Assembly: GCF_964199755.1 (NCBI RefSeq)
Contig: NC_133913.1
Span: 8,410,201-8,474,200 of the forward strand
Source of the DNA: Larus michahellis
Taxonomy: Eukaryota; Chordata; Aves; Charadriiformes; Laridae
Length of the DNA: 64,000 bases
Reading direction: 5' to 3'
The position numbers and the translations under genes were made by a program. Positions 1 through 10,699 of the stretch are shown piece after piece (positions within the stretch are counted from its first letter, which is position 1; every line of letters starts with the position of its first letter). The notes under the pieces were generated by a model. It worked only from the letters and a program-made list of their open reading frames with translations, did not search any database and was not told the DNA's origin.

Positions 1-109
1 GGAACCATCATCTTTTGGCTTGGAATCTGCTTTTAATGTCAAACTCTTGCTTTGCTTCCTCGTCTGAACTATGTTATAGGTGTGCCTACGCGCAGCCTTG
101 TGCCTTGTT

Positions 110-770
110 GTTCCTGAGGGAAAAAAAAAAGGCGTGGAGTGCCTCGGCTTCTCCCAAGTACTGTGTCACTGTCTACCCTGCACTGCTGAGCAGTAGGCCA
201 ACATTATCTTTTCATTTCCTTTCTTTTTTTCTGCCAAGGAATTACGGGCAACATCTTATTAACCATCATATCCCTGGCTACTTTCAATTGCAGAAGAGTT
301 TTGTCTTTCCTAACTCCATACCTATATAGCCTGTATTTCTCCTGGGTAGCCCATTGCCACTTCCACCTTTTGAGTACTTCTTTTTTGCATCCGAGTTCAG
401 ATGGGAGTTTTTCATTCATCCATGTCAGCCAAACTTACCGCACTAGTTCAACTTTCTATGTGTTGGTCAGGACCATTCTTGTGTTTTGAGTCAGAGTCCT
501 CCTCAGAGATCAATCAGCTCTTCTGCGGCCGCTTGACCCTCCAAGGCCTTGTGTGATCCAGCCAAGCAGCTCCCTGAAAAAGGCAAAAACTGCTCTCCTG
601 AAATATAGGGTTGTAGTTATGCTATTTATATTATTCACTTCTGTCAGCTTTTCAGATTCACGGTCACTGAAGCCAAGGCTGCCCTAAACCTTCACATGCA
701 AAATGTTTTCTTATCGGTTGTTTATGAGTATTAGGTCCATCACAGCATCTTCCCTAGACAGCTCTTCAGT
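110..770 (-). mobile_element. CR1: CR1 LINE fragment (ORF2, end of endonuclease and linker)
   Basis: Read on the minus strand, the sequence gives degraded CR1 ORF2 stretches: a GFSD-like endonuclease end, a linker with KRWKW and EKYRLYRYG, and an NVG-LLS-AG segment that normally precedes the AFFASVF motif. Several stops make it a dead fragment. It meets a CR1 of opposite orientation at about 772. The same piece is at 62650-63310 on the plus strand. Confidence 0.6.
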
Positions 771-774
771 CACT

Positions 775-1081
775 TCTGACAAGGTATTTTATTTGACCTA
801 CTCCAGTGGTGCCCAGTGACAGGACAAGAAGTAATGGGCACAAACTTGAACACAGGAAGTTCCACCTAAACATGAGGAGGAACTCCTTTACCCTCAGAGA
901 GGGCAGAGCCCTGGCACAGGCTGCCCAGAGAGGTGGTGGAGTCTCCGTCTCTGGAGACATTCCAACCCCGCCTGCACGCGTTCCTGTGTCACCTGCTCTG
1001 GGTGACCCTGCTCTGGCAGGGGGGCTTGGAGGGGATGATCTCCAGAGGTCCTTCCAACCACTATCGTTCTGTGATTCTGTG
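775..1081 (+). mobile_element. CR1: CR1 LINE 3' end
   Basis: Plus-strand CR1 tail. It holds the last ORF2 codons (SDRTRSNG and a degraded FRLDIR-like stretch), then the usual 3' untranslated block (GATGATCTCCAGAGGTCC, CCTTCCAACC), and ends in the octamer-type tail TTCTGTGATTCTGTGA. It is 5' truncated, as most CR1 copies are. It abuts an LTR at about 1082 and has probably inserted into or replaced that LTR's 5' part. Confidence 0.85.
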
Positions 1082-1437
1082 AATATATAAGTAGGGGTTG
1101 GCCGGGGGGCAGGAATCTGCGATCACTGCTCGGGATGGGCTAGGCATCCGGTTCACTGGGTGGTGAGAGTGACTTGTGTTGTATTACCTTTTATTGTATA
1201 TTCTTTTACCATTATAATGGTTGTCATTGCTATTTCCCTTTTCTGTTATTGTTCTATCAAGCTATTTTTTCTCAACCCACAAGTTTGTTTTTTTGGTATT
1301 TTTTCCTTTTCCTCTCCATTTTTCCCTCTTCTCCCTGCCCTTCCGGGAGGCAGGGGAAGAACTGAGAGAGTGGCTGTATGGTCCTAGCTGCCAACTGGGG
1401 TTAAACCCCAACAGTCTTTTTTGGTGCCCAACGTGGG
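1082..1437 (+). mobile_element. LTR fossil, 3' part, with adjoining primer-binding site
   Basis: ERV-type LTR fossil. From a TATA-like TATATAAG the sequence runs through the T-rich R region and a U5 ending GGGGTTAAACCCCAACA at 1413, a hallmark of a very common avian LTR group. At 1422-1437 lies TGGTGCCCAACGTGGG, a lysine-tRNA-type primer-binding site. The upstream U3 is absent, displaced by the CR1. An old broken copy; the family is called by memory of related avian LTRs, so subfamily is unknown. Confidence 0.7.
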
Positions 1438-1914
1438 TACAAAGGTGAGGCTGCAGGAATGGCCTCTGTGAGAAGAGCAGCATGATGTTTCCTGAAGCAA
1501 TTGCAGGCCATGGGAAGGACCCCACTGGAGAAGGGGAAAAGATGAGGAGGAAAGAGCAGCAGGGAAGAATCGTTATGTACTGACCGTAACGCCCCCATCC
1601 TCCACACCCTCCGCACTGCTTGAGGTGGTAGTCAGAGTAGGGTGGCGGAGTCAAGAGTAATGGAGAGAAGCTGAGCCTGGAAAAAGGGGAGAGGCAATGT
1701 GTTGTTCTAATTTTTGTCTTTGTTTCTCATTACTCAAACCTATTTTAATTGGTAGTAAAGGAAATTCATTTTCCCCAAGTGAAGCATGTTTTGCCCGTGA
1801 CGGTATTAAGGTGAGTGATCTCCCTGACTTTACCTTGACCTGTTTTCTCCCCCTGTGCTGTTGAGGAGGGAAAATGAGAGACCAATTGGGTGGGAGTTCC
1901 GCCTTTAGCATACA
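1438..1914 (+). mobile_element. Short internal remnant of LTR element
   Basis: About 480 bp between the primer-binding site at 1422-1437 and the second LTR at about 1915. It looks like the leader and 3' margin of an avian ERV-related non-autonomous element; no gag, pol or env coding is recognisable. Treated as a fossil. Confidence 0.45.
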
Positions 1915-2454
1915 TTAATATATCACAATAACACACCAACATTCTGGCTCTTACTGAACAGCCCTTGCGCAGCATCAAGGCTTTCTCTTTTGCCCCCTGC
2001 CCCCATGCACACACAGAGAGTAGGCTGGAGGAGGGCAATAGGTTGGGAGGGCGCATAGCCAGGACAGCTGACCCAAACTGACCAAAGGGATGTTCCATGC
2101 CATATGACATCACGCTCAGCGATAAAAGCTATGGGAAAAGAGGAGGAAGGGGGAGCATTATTGGTTATGGCATTTGTGTTCCCAAGCAACCAATGTGCTG
2201 ATGCTCTATTTTCATCAGCAGCATGTGCTGATGCTCTGCTTTCCAGGCATTGACTGGATGCCTGCCTGCCGATGGGAGGTAATAAATGAATGCTGCGATG
2301 CTTGCACACGCAGCTTGTGGTTTTCCTATTAAACTCCCATTATCTAAATCCATGAATCTTCTCTCCTTCCTTCCATTTTCTCACCATCCCACAGGAGAAA
2401 GGAGTCAGAGAGAGGCTGTGTGGGTGTTTGGCTGTCGGCTGAGTCACCCCCACA
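1915..2454 (+). mobile_element. LTR fossil (avian ERV type)
   Basis: Carries the strongly recognisable avian LTR core (AGGACAGCTGACCCAAACTG, ACCAAAGGGATGTTCCAT, a CRE-like TGACATCA), then an R/U5 with GCTTGTGGTT and a GAGAGGCTGTGTGGG stretch. It contains an internal short duplication of GTGCTGATGCTCT (about 2192-2240). Its end at 2454 is approximate. It differs in type from the LTR at 1082-1413, so the two may not be a true 5'/3' pair. Confidence 0.7.
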
Positions 2455-5019
2455 GAGCATTAATTGATACAGTCAGTGGAGTCTGGAGAATGAACCAGCT
2501 CACTCAGAAGTGGGCCCTCACTTGCTCAGATGAGGTGATCTTTATATGCGGCTGAATGTATTGAGTAAGGACTAAAGACAGTCACCCACACGTACACACC
2601 TGCTGCCACCTGATACATCCTAGGATGTCTCCTCTGGCAACCACCTGTACCTCCAAAAGGGAACAGGTCTACCTCTACACTCTGTCCATCACCACAGGCA
2701 AGAAATGGACTTTTCTAGCTCGTGTTCACAATGAGGTAAAGACCTTTACTTGCTAGATCTGTGCACCAACAGAAGTCTTCAAATCTGTAAAATTACCTTT
2801 CAGCAAAACAAGTCAAATTTCCTACGCCTTCATTCCTTTTGTGTACAAACATAAACAGGCTTGAGAGAGAGGCAAGCTAGAGAGAGTTTATTTTGATTTA
2901 CGTCATGTATGAAGATTTTTAAAAGCCTTGCTTTTGAGACTAAAAGTAACTTACACTCGCAAAACCATTTATTTTGATAGAAATATTTAATTAAGGAATT
3001 ATATTTTTCTTCTATCCACCATGGGGAAAATTAATAGGAGCTCGTGATATGCTGGCGGCAAAGCCACTAATGGTGTATTTGGTGTATTCTGAAAACAATA
3101 ATGACTGTGCTTTACGCTCTTGACCCTCATTTAGCATAGGAGGGAATTTAGGCAATATTTTCCATGAAGTTTCACACGTTCACTCTTTGTTGTTTGGTTA
3201 AGATCGTAATAAATCATAAATAAATGAATACATAAATAAATAGAGGATGAAATATTTCCAGTGTGCTGTACTACACAGGAAAATTGCCTCTTAGAAGCAT
3301 CTCAGAGATCAGACGCATATAAGTCCTGTGTTTCTGACATTTCCGTGCCACAGCCAAAAAGGACAGCTGCATGTTGTTGCACTTCTATGTCCCTCCAGGG
3401 AACATCTTCCCATCTGTACAGAAGGCATCTCCGTCTGTTTTCTGCTGAAAAGAAGGGGAAAGAAGGGGCAGACTGCGTGGAAGACAAAGCTGGGAGAGAA
3501 AGGAAGAAGATACTGAGGGTTCAGGTACTGGAAGCATTTTAAAGCAGTCAAAGAATACTGTTGCTCTCATCCTAGAGAGCTGAGGTTTAAACATCTCCAA
3601 GTATAAGTAGCACTGTTACATCAAAAAAAAAGAAAAGGTGACTGCTGTCTTCATGCTTGATTGCTTGCCGCTATGAGGGAGCAGCTGTCAATTATTAAAA
3701 AAAAAAAAAGAAAGAAACATATCAACCTGCAGTAATCTGCAGCAACGTTCATGCAGCATTCTGCATGCACTGATCATTCCTCCCTTATCTTAGGAAACCT
3801 CATACTAAGTTGCTTGTATTGTGTTTGAACACAGAAGTCACATAACTAAATGGCTTGATGCAGTTATATCCAGAAATCATGTAGAAGGAGACATCCATGC
3901 AGTCTTTTCATTTACTATACCTATAAGTTAGTACAATCAATATCATACATTTAATAATACTTTTATAAGCCTAGGATGACTTGAAGGCGACACTCTGCTC
4001 TGGACAGGGGATTCCCTGGGGCGTGCTGGTAGAAGGAATCTGCAGCCTTAGTACTCAGTGAAAGGTCTGTGATGACAGCTGAGGTGAGATCAGGAAGGAG
4101 TAAATGGAAGATTTCGTGTAATGCACAACTTACTACTGCTTCTGAATGAATGCCCAAAATTCATTTCCTGTCAGGCCAAAGCAGAGGCAGCTGTTGGAAG
4201 TGGCAGTGCCTGGAGGGCTGGGGTCCCAGAGGACACCTCACCCCAAGCTGCAGGGGCCATCGCATGATCTAGGACCCAGCACAGGGACTGAAGCAGCAGC
4301 TGCAGTGCCTCCTGCCAGGGTTTCCCAGAGCAGATGGACCCCTCCAGGCACATTCACATGTGCACCCCTGGCAGGACTACATCTTCAGGCTGGCCACACA
4401 GATCAATGTGGATAGAAACACTCTGCAAATGCTGATGGCACCTATCCCGATTCACCTCTGGTTGATCAGGTTGAGGATCTGTCAGTGGAGCATACATACG
4501 AGTGTAAACATACATACATGTACACATACGATACAGATCTCCCAGTCACTGCCCTAGACACTTAGAGTGTGCAGTGCCTGTCCTTGAATCCCCAGTTACC
4601 CTCACATGGGCCTGTGTGTCCTGAGGTCCAGCACCACTACAACAGCTGGCACAGACCCAGACCGACCTACAAACCTCCCACAAACATGAGCAATCCCACA
4701 CAGGCACACTGTGCATCTCCCCACAGCTGGGCTGAGATACTCAGTCTACCCAGTAACTGACCTGGGACCTCCACCAACAGCTTCCCTGTTCCCATCCCAT
4801 TGCGAATAAAGTTCTGTGTTTCATTCATGGTTAAAGGAATCATTCTGAAACTTCTTTTCCTCTCTTCCTGTTTAATATGAATACAGGCTTTACAGAAGCC
4901 TGCATAGTTTGCCACCTTAACAGCTCCTCAGGATAGGGGCGATGTGCATGAAAATATGAGAAAAACCATGAACTAATCCTTCTTTAGGCTATTTTTTACA
5001 GGAACCCCTCCTTTTCCCC
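2455..5019. other. Intergenic, nothing recognised
   Basis: Only short non-conserved frames. There are A/T-rich stretches and small CATA-type repeats near 4494-4530. I cannot assign a gene or a repeat family. Present identically in the right arm apart from position 3800. Confidence 0.5.
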
Positions 5020-5330
5020 TTGGGAATTATTAAGCTGTCATAAGGTCCCACTAAGCCTTCTGTTTTCCAGGAACAAGAAACTCAGTTCCCTGAGTCTCAT
5101 CAAATACAGTGTGTTCTTCCAGCACCTTGGCCATCTTACTTATCTCCACCGGACTCACCCAAGCTTATGAACATCTTTCTTATACAGGAGGACCCCATAC
5201 TGGATGTGCTATTCCAGATTCTGTCTAACCAGTGCTGGGTAAAAGGGAATAAACACTTCCCTCCATAGCCTGCTGGCTGTCCTCCTCATGATACAGCCCA
5301 GTACACTGTTAGTTTTCAAGCCCAAGAATC
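5020..5330 (-). mobile_element. CR1: Old CR1 LINE fragment (end of ORF2)
   Basis: On the minus strand it reads as a decayed CR1 ORF2 C-terminus: a PALVR-like stretch followed by an equivalent of YKKDV, then LRELSFLFLENRRLSGTL, which parallels the CR1 consensus [18 protein letters not shown]. It is clearly older than the CR1 at the inner arm edge. Confidence 0.6.
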
Positions 5331-7157
5331 ATAACCAGCAAGTCTGAGTAGAAATCAGCTTTACTAATACCAGGGTTGTCAAGGAGGGAAAATGAAGAGA
5401 AACTTCTCCCCTAGAGGCAAATTAGGTAACAAACCTGTCTGGGTCTCACTCCACGGGGCATTTGGTTATTGCAGGTCATGACTTCAGTGCTGAACTGAGT
5501 TAGAAGTACTTGCCTCCTCCTCTTGGGGCATGCTTTTGAGCTCATTCTAGCCTCCATTCATGAGGGAGGAGAAACCTCCAGCAGAAATTACCTTGATAGA
5601 TGGGGTGCATTTTAAGATACTATTTCAGAAAGGCTTGTGAAGACTATTTGTGCTTCTGATGAAAGGTGAGAATATTAATCCTTTGCTGCTGGGTCCTTTT
5701 CTATTTTCTTTGCTGTTTTCTCTTTCGTACATTCTTCACTGGGTCTAATAAAGCAACAATGAATTATATTCCTTGTTCTATATTTGTCTGACTCTTTCAA
5801 TGCTATAGGTAAACAGAACTAACTATTACAGTCTTAAATTAATACTTTAGTGTCAGGAACTCCATATCTCCACCTTCAATATCTCCATCTTCAATTCAAT
5901 GGGAAATGAGCAGAGACTTGGTCCACACTTTTCATTCCAGTAATGCCTTAATATTGTATGAAAAATATGATCACTGGAGATTCATTCAACCCCAAGTTAG
6001 TCACCTAATTCTGAGCTAAGTTTTAATCAACACAGGGGAGAAAATGCTGGTGCCTCTGCACGGTGATTCGGGTAAACCATCTTAGACTTGTGTCTTCATC
6101 AAGAGATGAGTGTGCTATAGATGAGTCAGTCTCTCTCAGTTGACACCAGTGAAAGGGGAAATCTCCATCAGACTCTGTTTGCAGGTCGCCTGGAAGTGCA
6201 GGGAGATGAGTTGAATTCCACTGAAGAGCTAATTTTGTACCATTGCACTACAAGGCAGAAATTATAACTCTGTTTCTTGTACCTGAGTATGAGAACCTCT
6301 GCTTGGTCATTTGGAATGGAATCCCAGGCACAATTTTAGATTGTCAAAATGGGATGAACCAGATGGAACTATGTAAAATCTACTAGTAATGACCATATTT
6401 GGGAAGATCGCCAGTTGCAGCTAGCAGCACTCTAGTTTGGTGAAATGCAAGCCCAGAGACAGCTTCAACCTTACACTGCTGAGTAAATCCTCATGCAGAC
6501 AGTCTCTGATCTCTCCATTATCAGCCAGATTCCTGGAGGACAATCACCAAAGATGGTCAGAAACGTTAACCTTTTCTGCTTGCAATTAATAGGCATGTAC
6601 CTTCAGTAGCTGAGATCCCTTCATAACCCTGATCGGTCATAGTTAAAGTATGTAGGGTGCATGATACACAGCTGCTAAACAAGTTTCTCCGTTCCTCAGG
6701 GAACACTGAAATTCTTTTTAAAAAGTAATTATTTACATTACGTATTTATTTATAAATTAGTAAATCAATATCGCTGTTCTCTTCTGTCTATCTGTTACTC
6801 TGTGGTACAACGACACAATATTCCCTATTCCTCTCCTTGCGTTCACTTCTGAAAGGTGTTGCTTTTAGCCCAATGCAGACTTATTTTGCACCCAAACAGC
6901 ACTGGAAGAAATTAGGTTTCAGCATCTAAGTTTGGGGATTCGTGTGTAGAAGTCTAAGTCCATACCACAGTCAGGGAAGATCCACTATGCAATGTGATTG
7001 CTTTAAAATGTCTCTGATACTATTTCAGGAGAAAAAGAAAAGAAGAGAAAGGGAAAAAAAAGGAAAAACCCCAAAAGTCCTGTTAGCGTTGAATATGTTC
7101 TGGCCATGATGCAGTAATGTCTTTATTTTTGTTCCTACGTAGGGGACCCCAAGGCAA
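5331..7157. other. Upstream region of OR gene, nothing recognised
   Basis: A/T-rich sequence without a recognisable gene or repeat. It would contain the OR promoter and any untranslated exon, which cannot be located from sequence alone. Confidence 0.5.
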
Positions 7158-8093
7158 ATGCACCCACAGAATCTCACCAAGGTCTCTGAATTCATCCTTG
7201 AGAGTGTTTTTGACAACCCTCACCTCCAAGGTCTCTATATTGCAATATCTTTGTGTGTCTACCTCACTGCTATCCTCAGCAACTCATTTGTCATTATAGC
7301 TACCATTGTCCACCCACGGCTTCACAACCCTATGTACTTTTTCATCTCCAACCTGGCCATCCTTGACCTGGTAATTATCTCCTCAGTGCTGCCCAAGATG
7401 TTGGAGAACCTGATCCTGGGCAAGAACACCATCTCATTTGAGGGTTGTGTAGCACAGCTCTACATCTTCACTTTCTCAGGCTCAACAGAGCTTATACTGT
7501 TAACAGTCATGTCCTATGACCGGTACCTGGCCATCTGCCGGCCTCCTCACTATGTAAGCATGATGAGCAAGGGGACTTGCATCACTTTAATGGCTGGTGT
7601 CTGGGGAATCGGTACTGTCAATTCCCTCATAAACACCCTTCTTGTGGCACAGTTGGACTTTTGTGGGCCAAATTTAGTCCAAAATTTCTTATGTGAGATA
7701 CCCCCAGTCCTTGCCCTGTCCTGCAGCTCAACCTATCTCAGTGAAATCATGGTTTACACGGCAGACATCATCTTAGGCATGGGAAACTTCCTGCTGGTCA
7801 TCCTCTCCTATTGCCTTATCATTATCACCATCCTGAAGATCCAGGGTTCTGAAGGGAAGTGGAAAGCCTTCTCCACCTGCTCCTCACACCTTGCTGTTGT
7901 TGGCTTGTTCTACTCCAGCATCATCTACACCTATATCCAGCCAACTAGCGCTCTATTAGAAAAGAAAAACAAACCAGTGAGCATTATGTATGCTCTGGTG
8001 ACTCCCACTGTGAACCCTCTGATCTACAGCTTGCGAAACAAAGTCATCAAAGCGGCATTCTGTGAATTTGTATCATTTCTCAGGAAAAGTTAA
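7158..8093 (+). CDS. Intact class II olfactory receptor (left arm copy)
   Basis: Single-exon seven-transmembrane odorant receptor, 311 codons, the usual OR length. Visible OR hallmarks in order: an N-terminal N-glycosylation site NLT at residue 5, LSNSFVI in TM1 (the usual G of GN is S), HNPMYFFISNLAILD at TM2, the TM3 end MSYDRYLAIC, the TM6 start KAFSTCSSHL, and PTVNPLIYSLRN in TM7. The start at the ATG at 7158 gives the normal short extracellular N-terminus. No stop or frameshift is present. It would sit in cilia of olfactory neurons and couple to G-olf; the ligand is unknown. The protein is identical to the copy at 55327-56262. I see family 6/13-like traits but do not assign a subfamily. 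Confidence 0.93.
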   Translation: MHPQNLTKVSEFILESVFDNPHLQGLYIAISLCVYLTAILSNSFVIIATIVHPRLHNPMYFFISNLAILDLVIISSVLPKMLENLILGKNTISFEGCVAQLYIFTFSGSTELILLTVMSYDRYLAICRPPHYVSMMSKGTCITLMAGVWGIGTVNSLINTLLVAQLDFCGPNLVQNFLCEIPPVLALSCSSTYLSEIMVYTADIILGMGNFLLVILSYCLIIITILKIQGSEGKWKAFSTCSSHLAVVGLFYSSIIYTYIQPTSALLEKKNKPVSIMYALVTPTVNPLIYSLRNKVIKAAFCEFVSFLRKS

Positions 8094-10185
8094 TACACGT
8101 AGCCACATCCCCATCCTTGTCGGCCCTGTTCTGCATGGTCCACGCTCATGGGTAGTCGCAGTGTTGTGTCAACCTTTGCTGCTAATAAGGGTGATGTTGT
8201 TTTCAGTGAAGTTCGTATGGCTGCAACAATGGTAGTTCTTAAGAAGAAATAATCTGAACTGAGGATACTCAGAGCAGGCTGAGGTGAAGTGTACCTTAGA
8301 AGTGTTTGTTGCTTTGAATCCAGTGATCTCTTGAGTCAATCTCTAGTTTTGGTCAGCAGAGAGGAAAAGGCGCTTTAAAGAGGTAATGCCTCTGAATTTT
8401 CCAGACCTCCTTCTGCTTCTGAGATTCTCCCTTAAAGGTCTGTTTCTCCCTATTGTAAAGTAGAATGCCCTCCTACCATTACCTCAGCCCACCTATTGAT
8501 AAACTATCCAACATTTATGTTTCTAATGTTTTTTATATAGAAAAGCAGATCTTTGCTTAAGAACATAAAAATCATTAATCAAATCATCATTTAATATTAT
8601 GAGAAACAAATCTCCATGATTATCTGCTCAATCTCAGGCTATTGGTCATGATTTTCCCTCATTCTTCTCCAGATTTACTTTTGTTAAGACACTGCAAAGG
8701 AAAACAATAAAAAGAAACAGCCTAAGTAGATAACAATAGAAATACATTATTTTTGAGATATGCTTCTACAACTATTTGTGTGCCCTTGGATTTTTAGATG
8801 GTGTGTAAAATCCTGTGTGTACTTGTCTTCTGAAGGATATACTGTATGCCTCAGAATACACTCCTGTCCTCATGGGGTGCAGATATTTGTCCACCAGAGA
8901 TGGACTTCTAAATCCTCGTCACAGTTAGTGGAACTCCATCTTGTTGAACAAAGTGAAAAAAATGTTAACAAAATTACTTTACTTAACACTTTGGGGAAGA
9001 AATTTTAGGGGATGTAGGCTCACTTTCAGTAAACCGATGATTACTTTCACTGCTTTCTTGGTTGCTTTACCTTTTATTGCCATAATAGAAGGAAAGAAGG
9101 AGGAAAGGAAAGACTGAGGAACTTAACGATCTAAAAACAAATATTAAAAAAAAAATTAATCTTCTCCATATTGCCTTTGCATTTTGCTTACGGTTTCAGA
9201 GAGTTTATCTTCTAGAGGATATACAACTATTTTTGGAGTATTTTGGTGTTTTTTCTTAGAGATTAAGAATCACGTGTTCAAAGAAGAAATAACTTTACCT
9301 GCTGTAAGGAGGGCAGTGACCTCATGAAACTTTAGAAACCACCTGTGAAACGAAATTCCTCTGATCTTATCATCTATGCTTTTTTGGTTCCAGTGGGAAA
9401 CAATCCCAGAGACAGCCAGATGAAGTAAATTTAGTTCAGAATCAGCTACGTTAGGGAAGGTTAGGAGACACCTATGTAATTTCTTCAGAGCCTGTAGGGT
9501 TTGTCTCTACATCTTGCTCTTACAAATATTTGTAATACATACCAAATCCTAAGGCAAATGAGTGCACTTTATTTCAAATGGCATGCTGATTTTAATCAGC
9601 AGAGTTTTTATTTCTTGCAAGTGAAAGGAATGTTGTATGCCTATGTTCTCACCTTAAATATTGAACAGTTTTGCAGCCCTGCCAGAGCTCCTGACTTGGG
9701 ACACACTGTTAAAGCCGTGCAGAGAAAGACTTCTACAGAGCAATGCCATGCCAGTCATGTCAGGGACCTGTGACAGAGACTACTGTTCATATGAGGACCC
9801 AGCTCCCAAAACGCCACCCCAAAACTTCTTGCTGTCCAGTTCCACCTGCCGCCCTGCAGCTGAGATCCTACCTGCCACATCCTTTACACTAGATTGTCCA
9901 AGCGTTTCTTCCACAGATACACTGGTCTCTCCACCCCCTGGGACAACCTCTCCTGGTTCTGCCTCATTGCTTCTTCACACTTTATCTGTTCTTTCTTTGC
10001 ATAAAGCTCTTTTCTCCAGAGAATCCACAATGCTGAAGGAAAGGGCTGATCAGCCTCTCTCCAGTTCAATCAGAAGAAGGGATGCAGCACACCAACTCTA
10101 ATGCTGCCTGGGATTCTTCTCAGCTACTTTTTGGGGCTGGTAGCTTTTAGTTACCTAAAGATAAACATTTGGTAACATTTTGGTT
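8094..10185. other. Intergenic, nothing recognised
   Basis: 3' flank of the OR gene. Longer open frames here (for example about 9661-10101) have no domain or compositional support. No repeat family was identified. Confidence 0.5.
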
Positions 10186-10234
10186 AGTAATCTCTAATTT
10201 AGTAATCTCTAATTTAGTAATAAGTAATCTCTGC
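10186..10234 (+). repeat. Short tandem repeat, AGTAATCTCTAATTT unit
   Basis: Two full copies plus partial copies of the 15-bp unit AGTAATCTCTAATTT. The same array is at about 53186-53234 in the right arm. Confidence 0.8.
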
Positions 10235-10699
10235 AGCCAACAGGTGATACTCCTGTAGGACACGTGTGTGTCTTGCACCTTACCTGCCAGCTCCTATGGC
10301 GTAAGATGCTCATACTTAAGCAATTCATCCCCAACCCGAAGGGAGGGAATAATTGACTCACACAGCTTTACAATTCTAAGAACTACAAAGCAAAGGCAAC
10401 TTAGAACCCTTAAGCTCTCCTTTGAGCCAGAGCATAAAGGCAGGCAGGATCCATCCACATGGCAGCCACATAACTCCACTTTTTTTGGACAGAAATATTA
10501 GGGAAAATAAACAGTTGTCTCCAGATGTTCATTTCTCTACAGCGCACATCAGGGAGGACGGGTTCCAGGTTGACTACTGGCATTTAGAAATAATATTTTT
10601 AGCTTTTCTAGTTATACACAGAGCTGAGGTCAACCTCACTGCAAAACTGAAGGTGTTAATTACAGGCAATGGTCAGGATAGGCAGTCACATCTTATTGT

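Noticed and set aside
4146-4800. Possible exon or retro-copy ending in an AATAAA-like signal (4806)
   Set aside because: Frames are short and unsupported, and no protein family is recognised.
9661-10101. 146-codon open frame in the left arm (and mirror 53319-53759)
   Set aside because: No recognisable domain; no splice or homology support. Chance frame.
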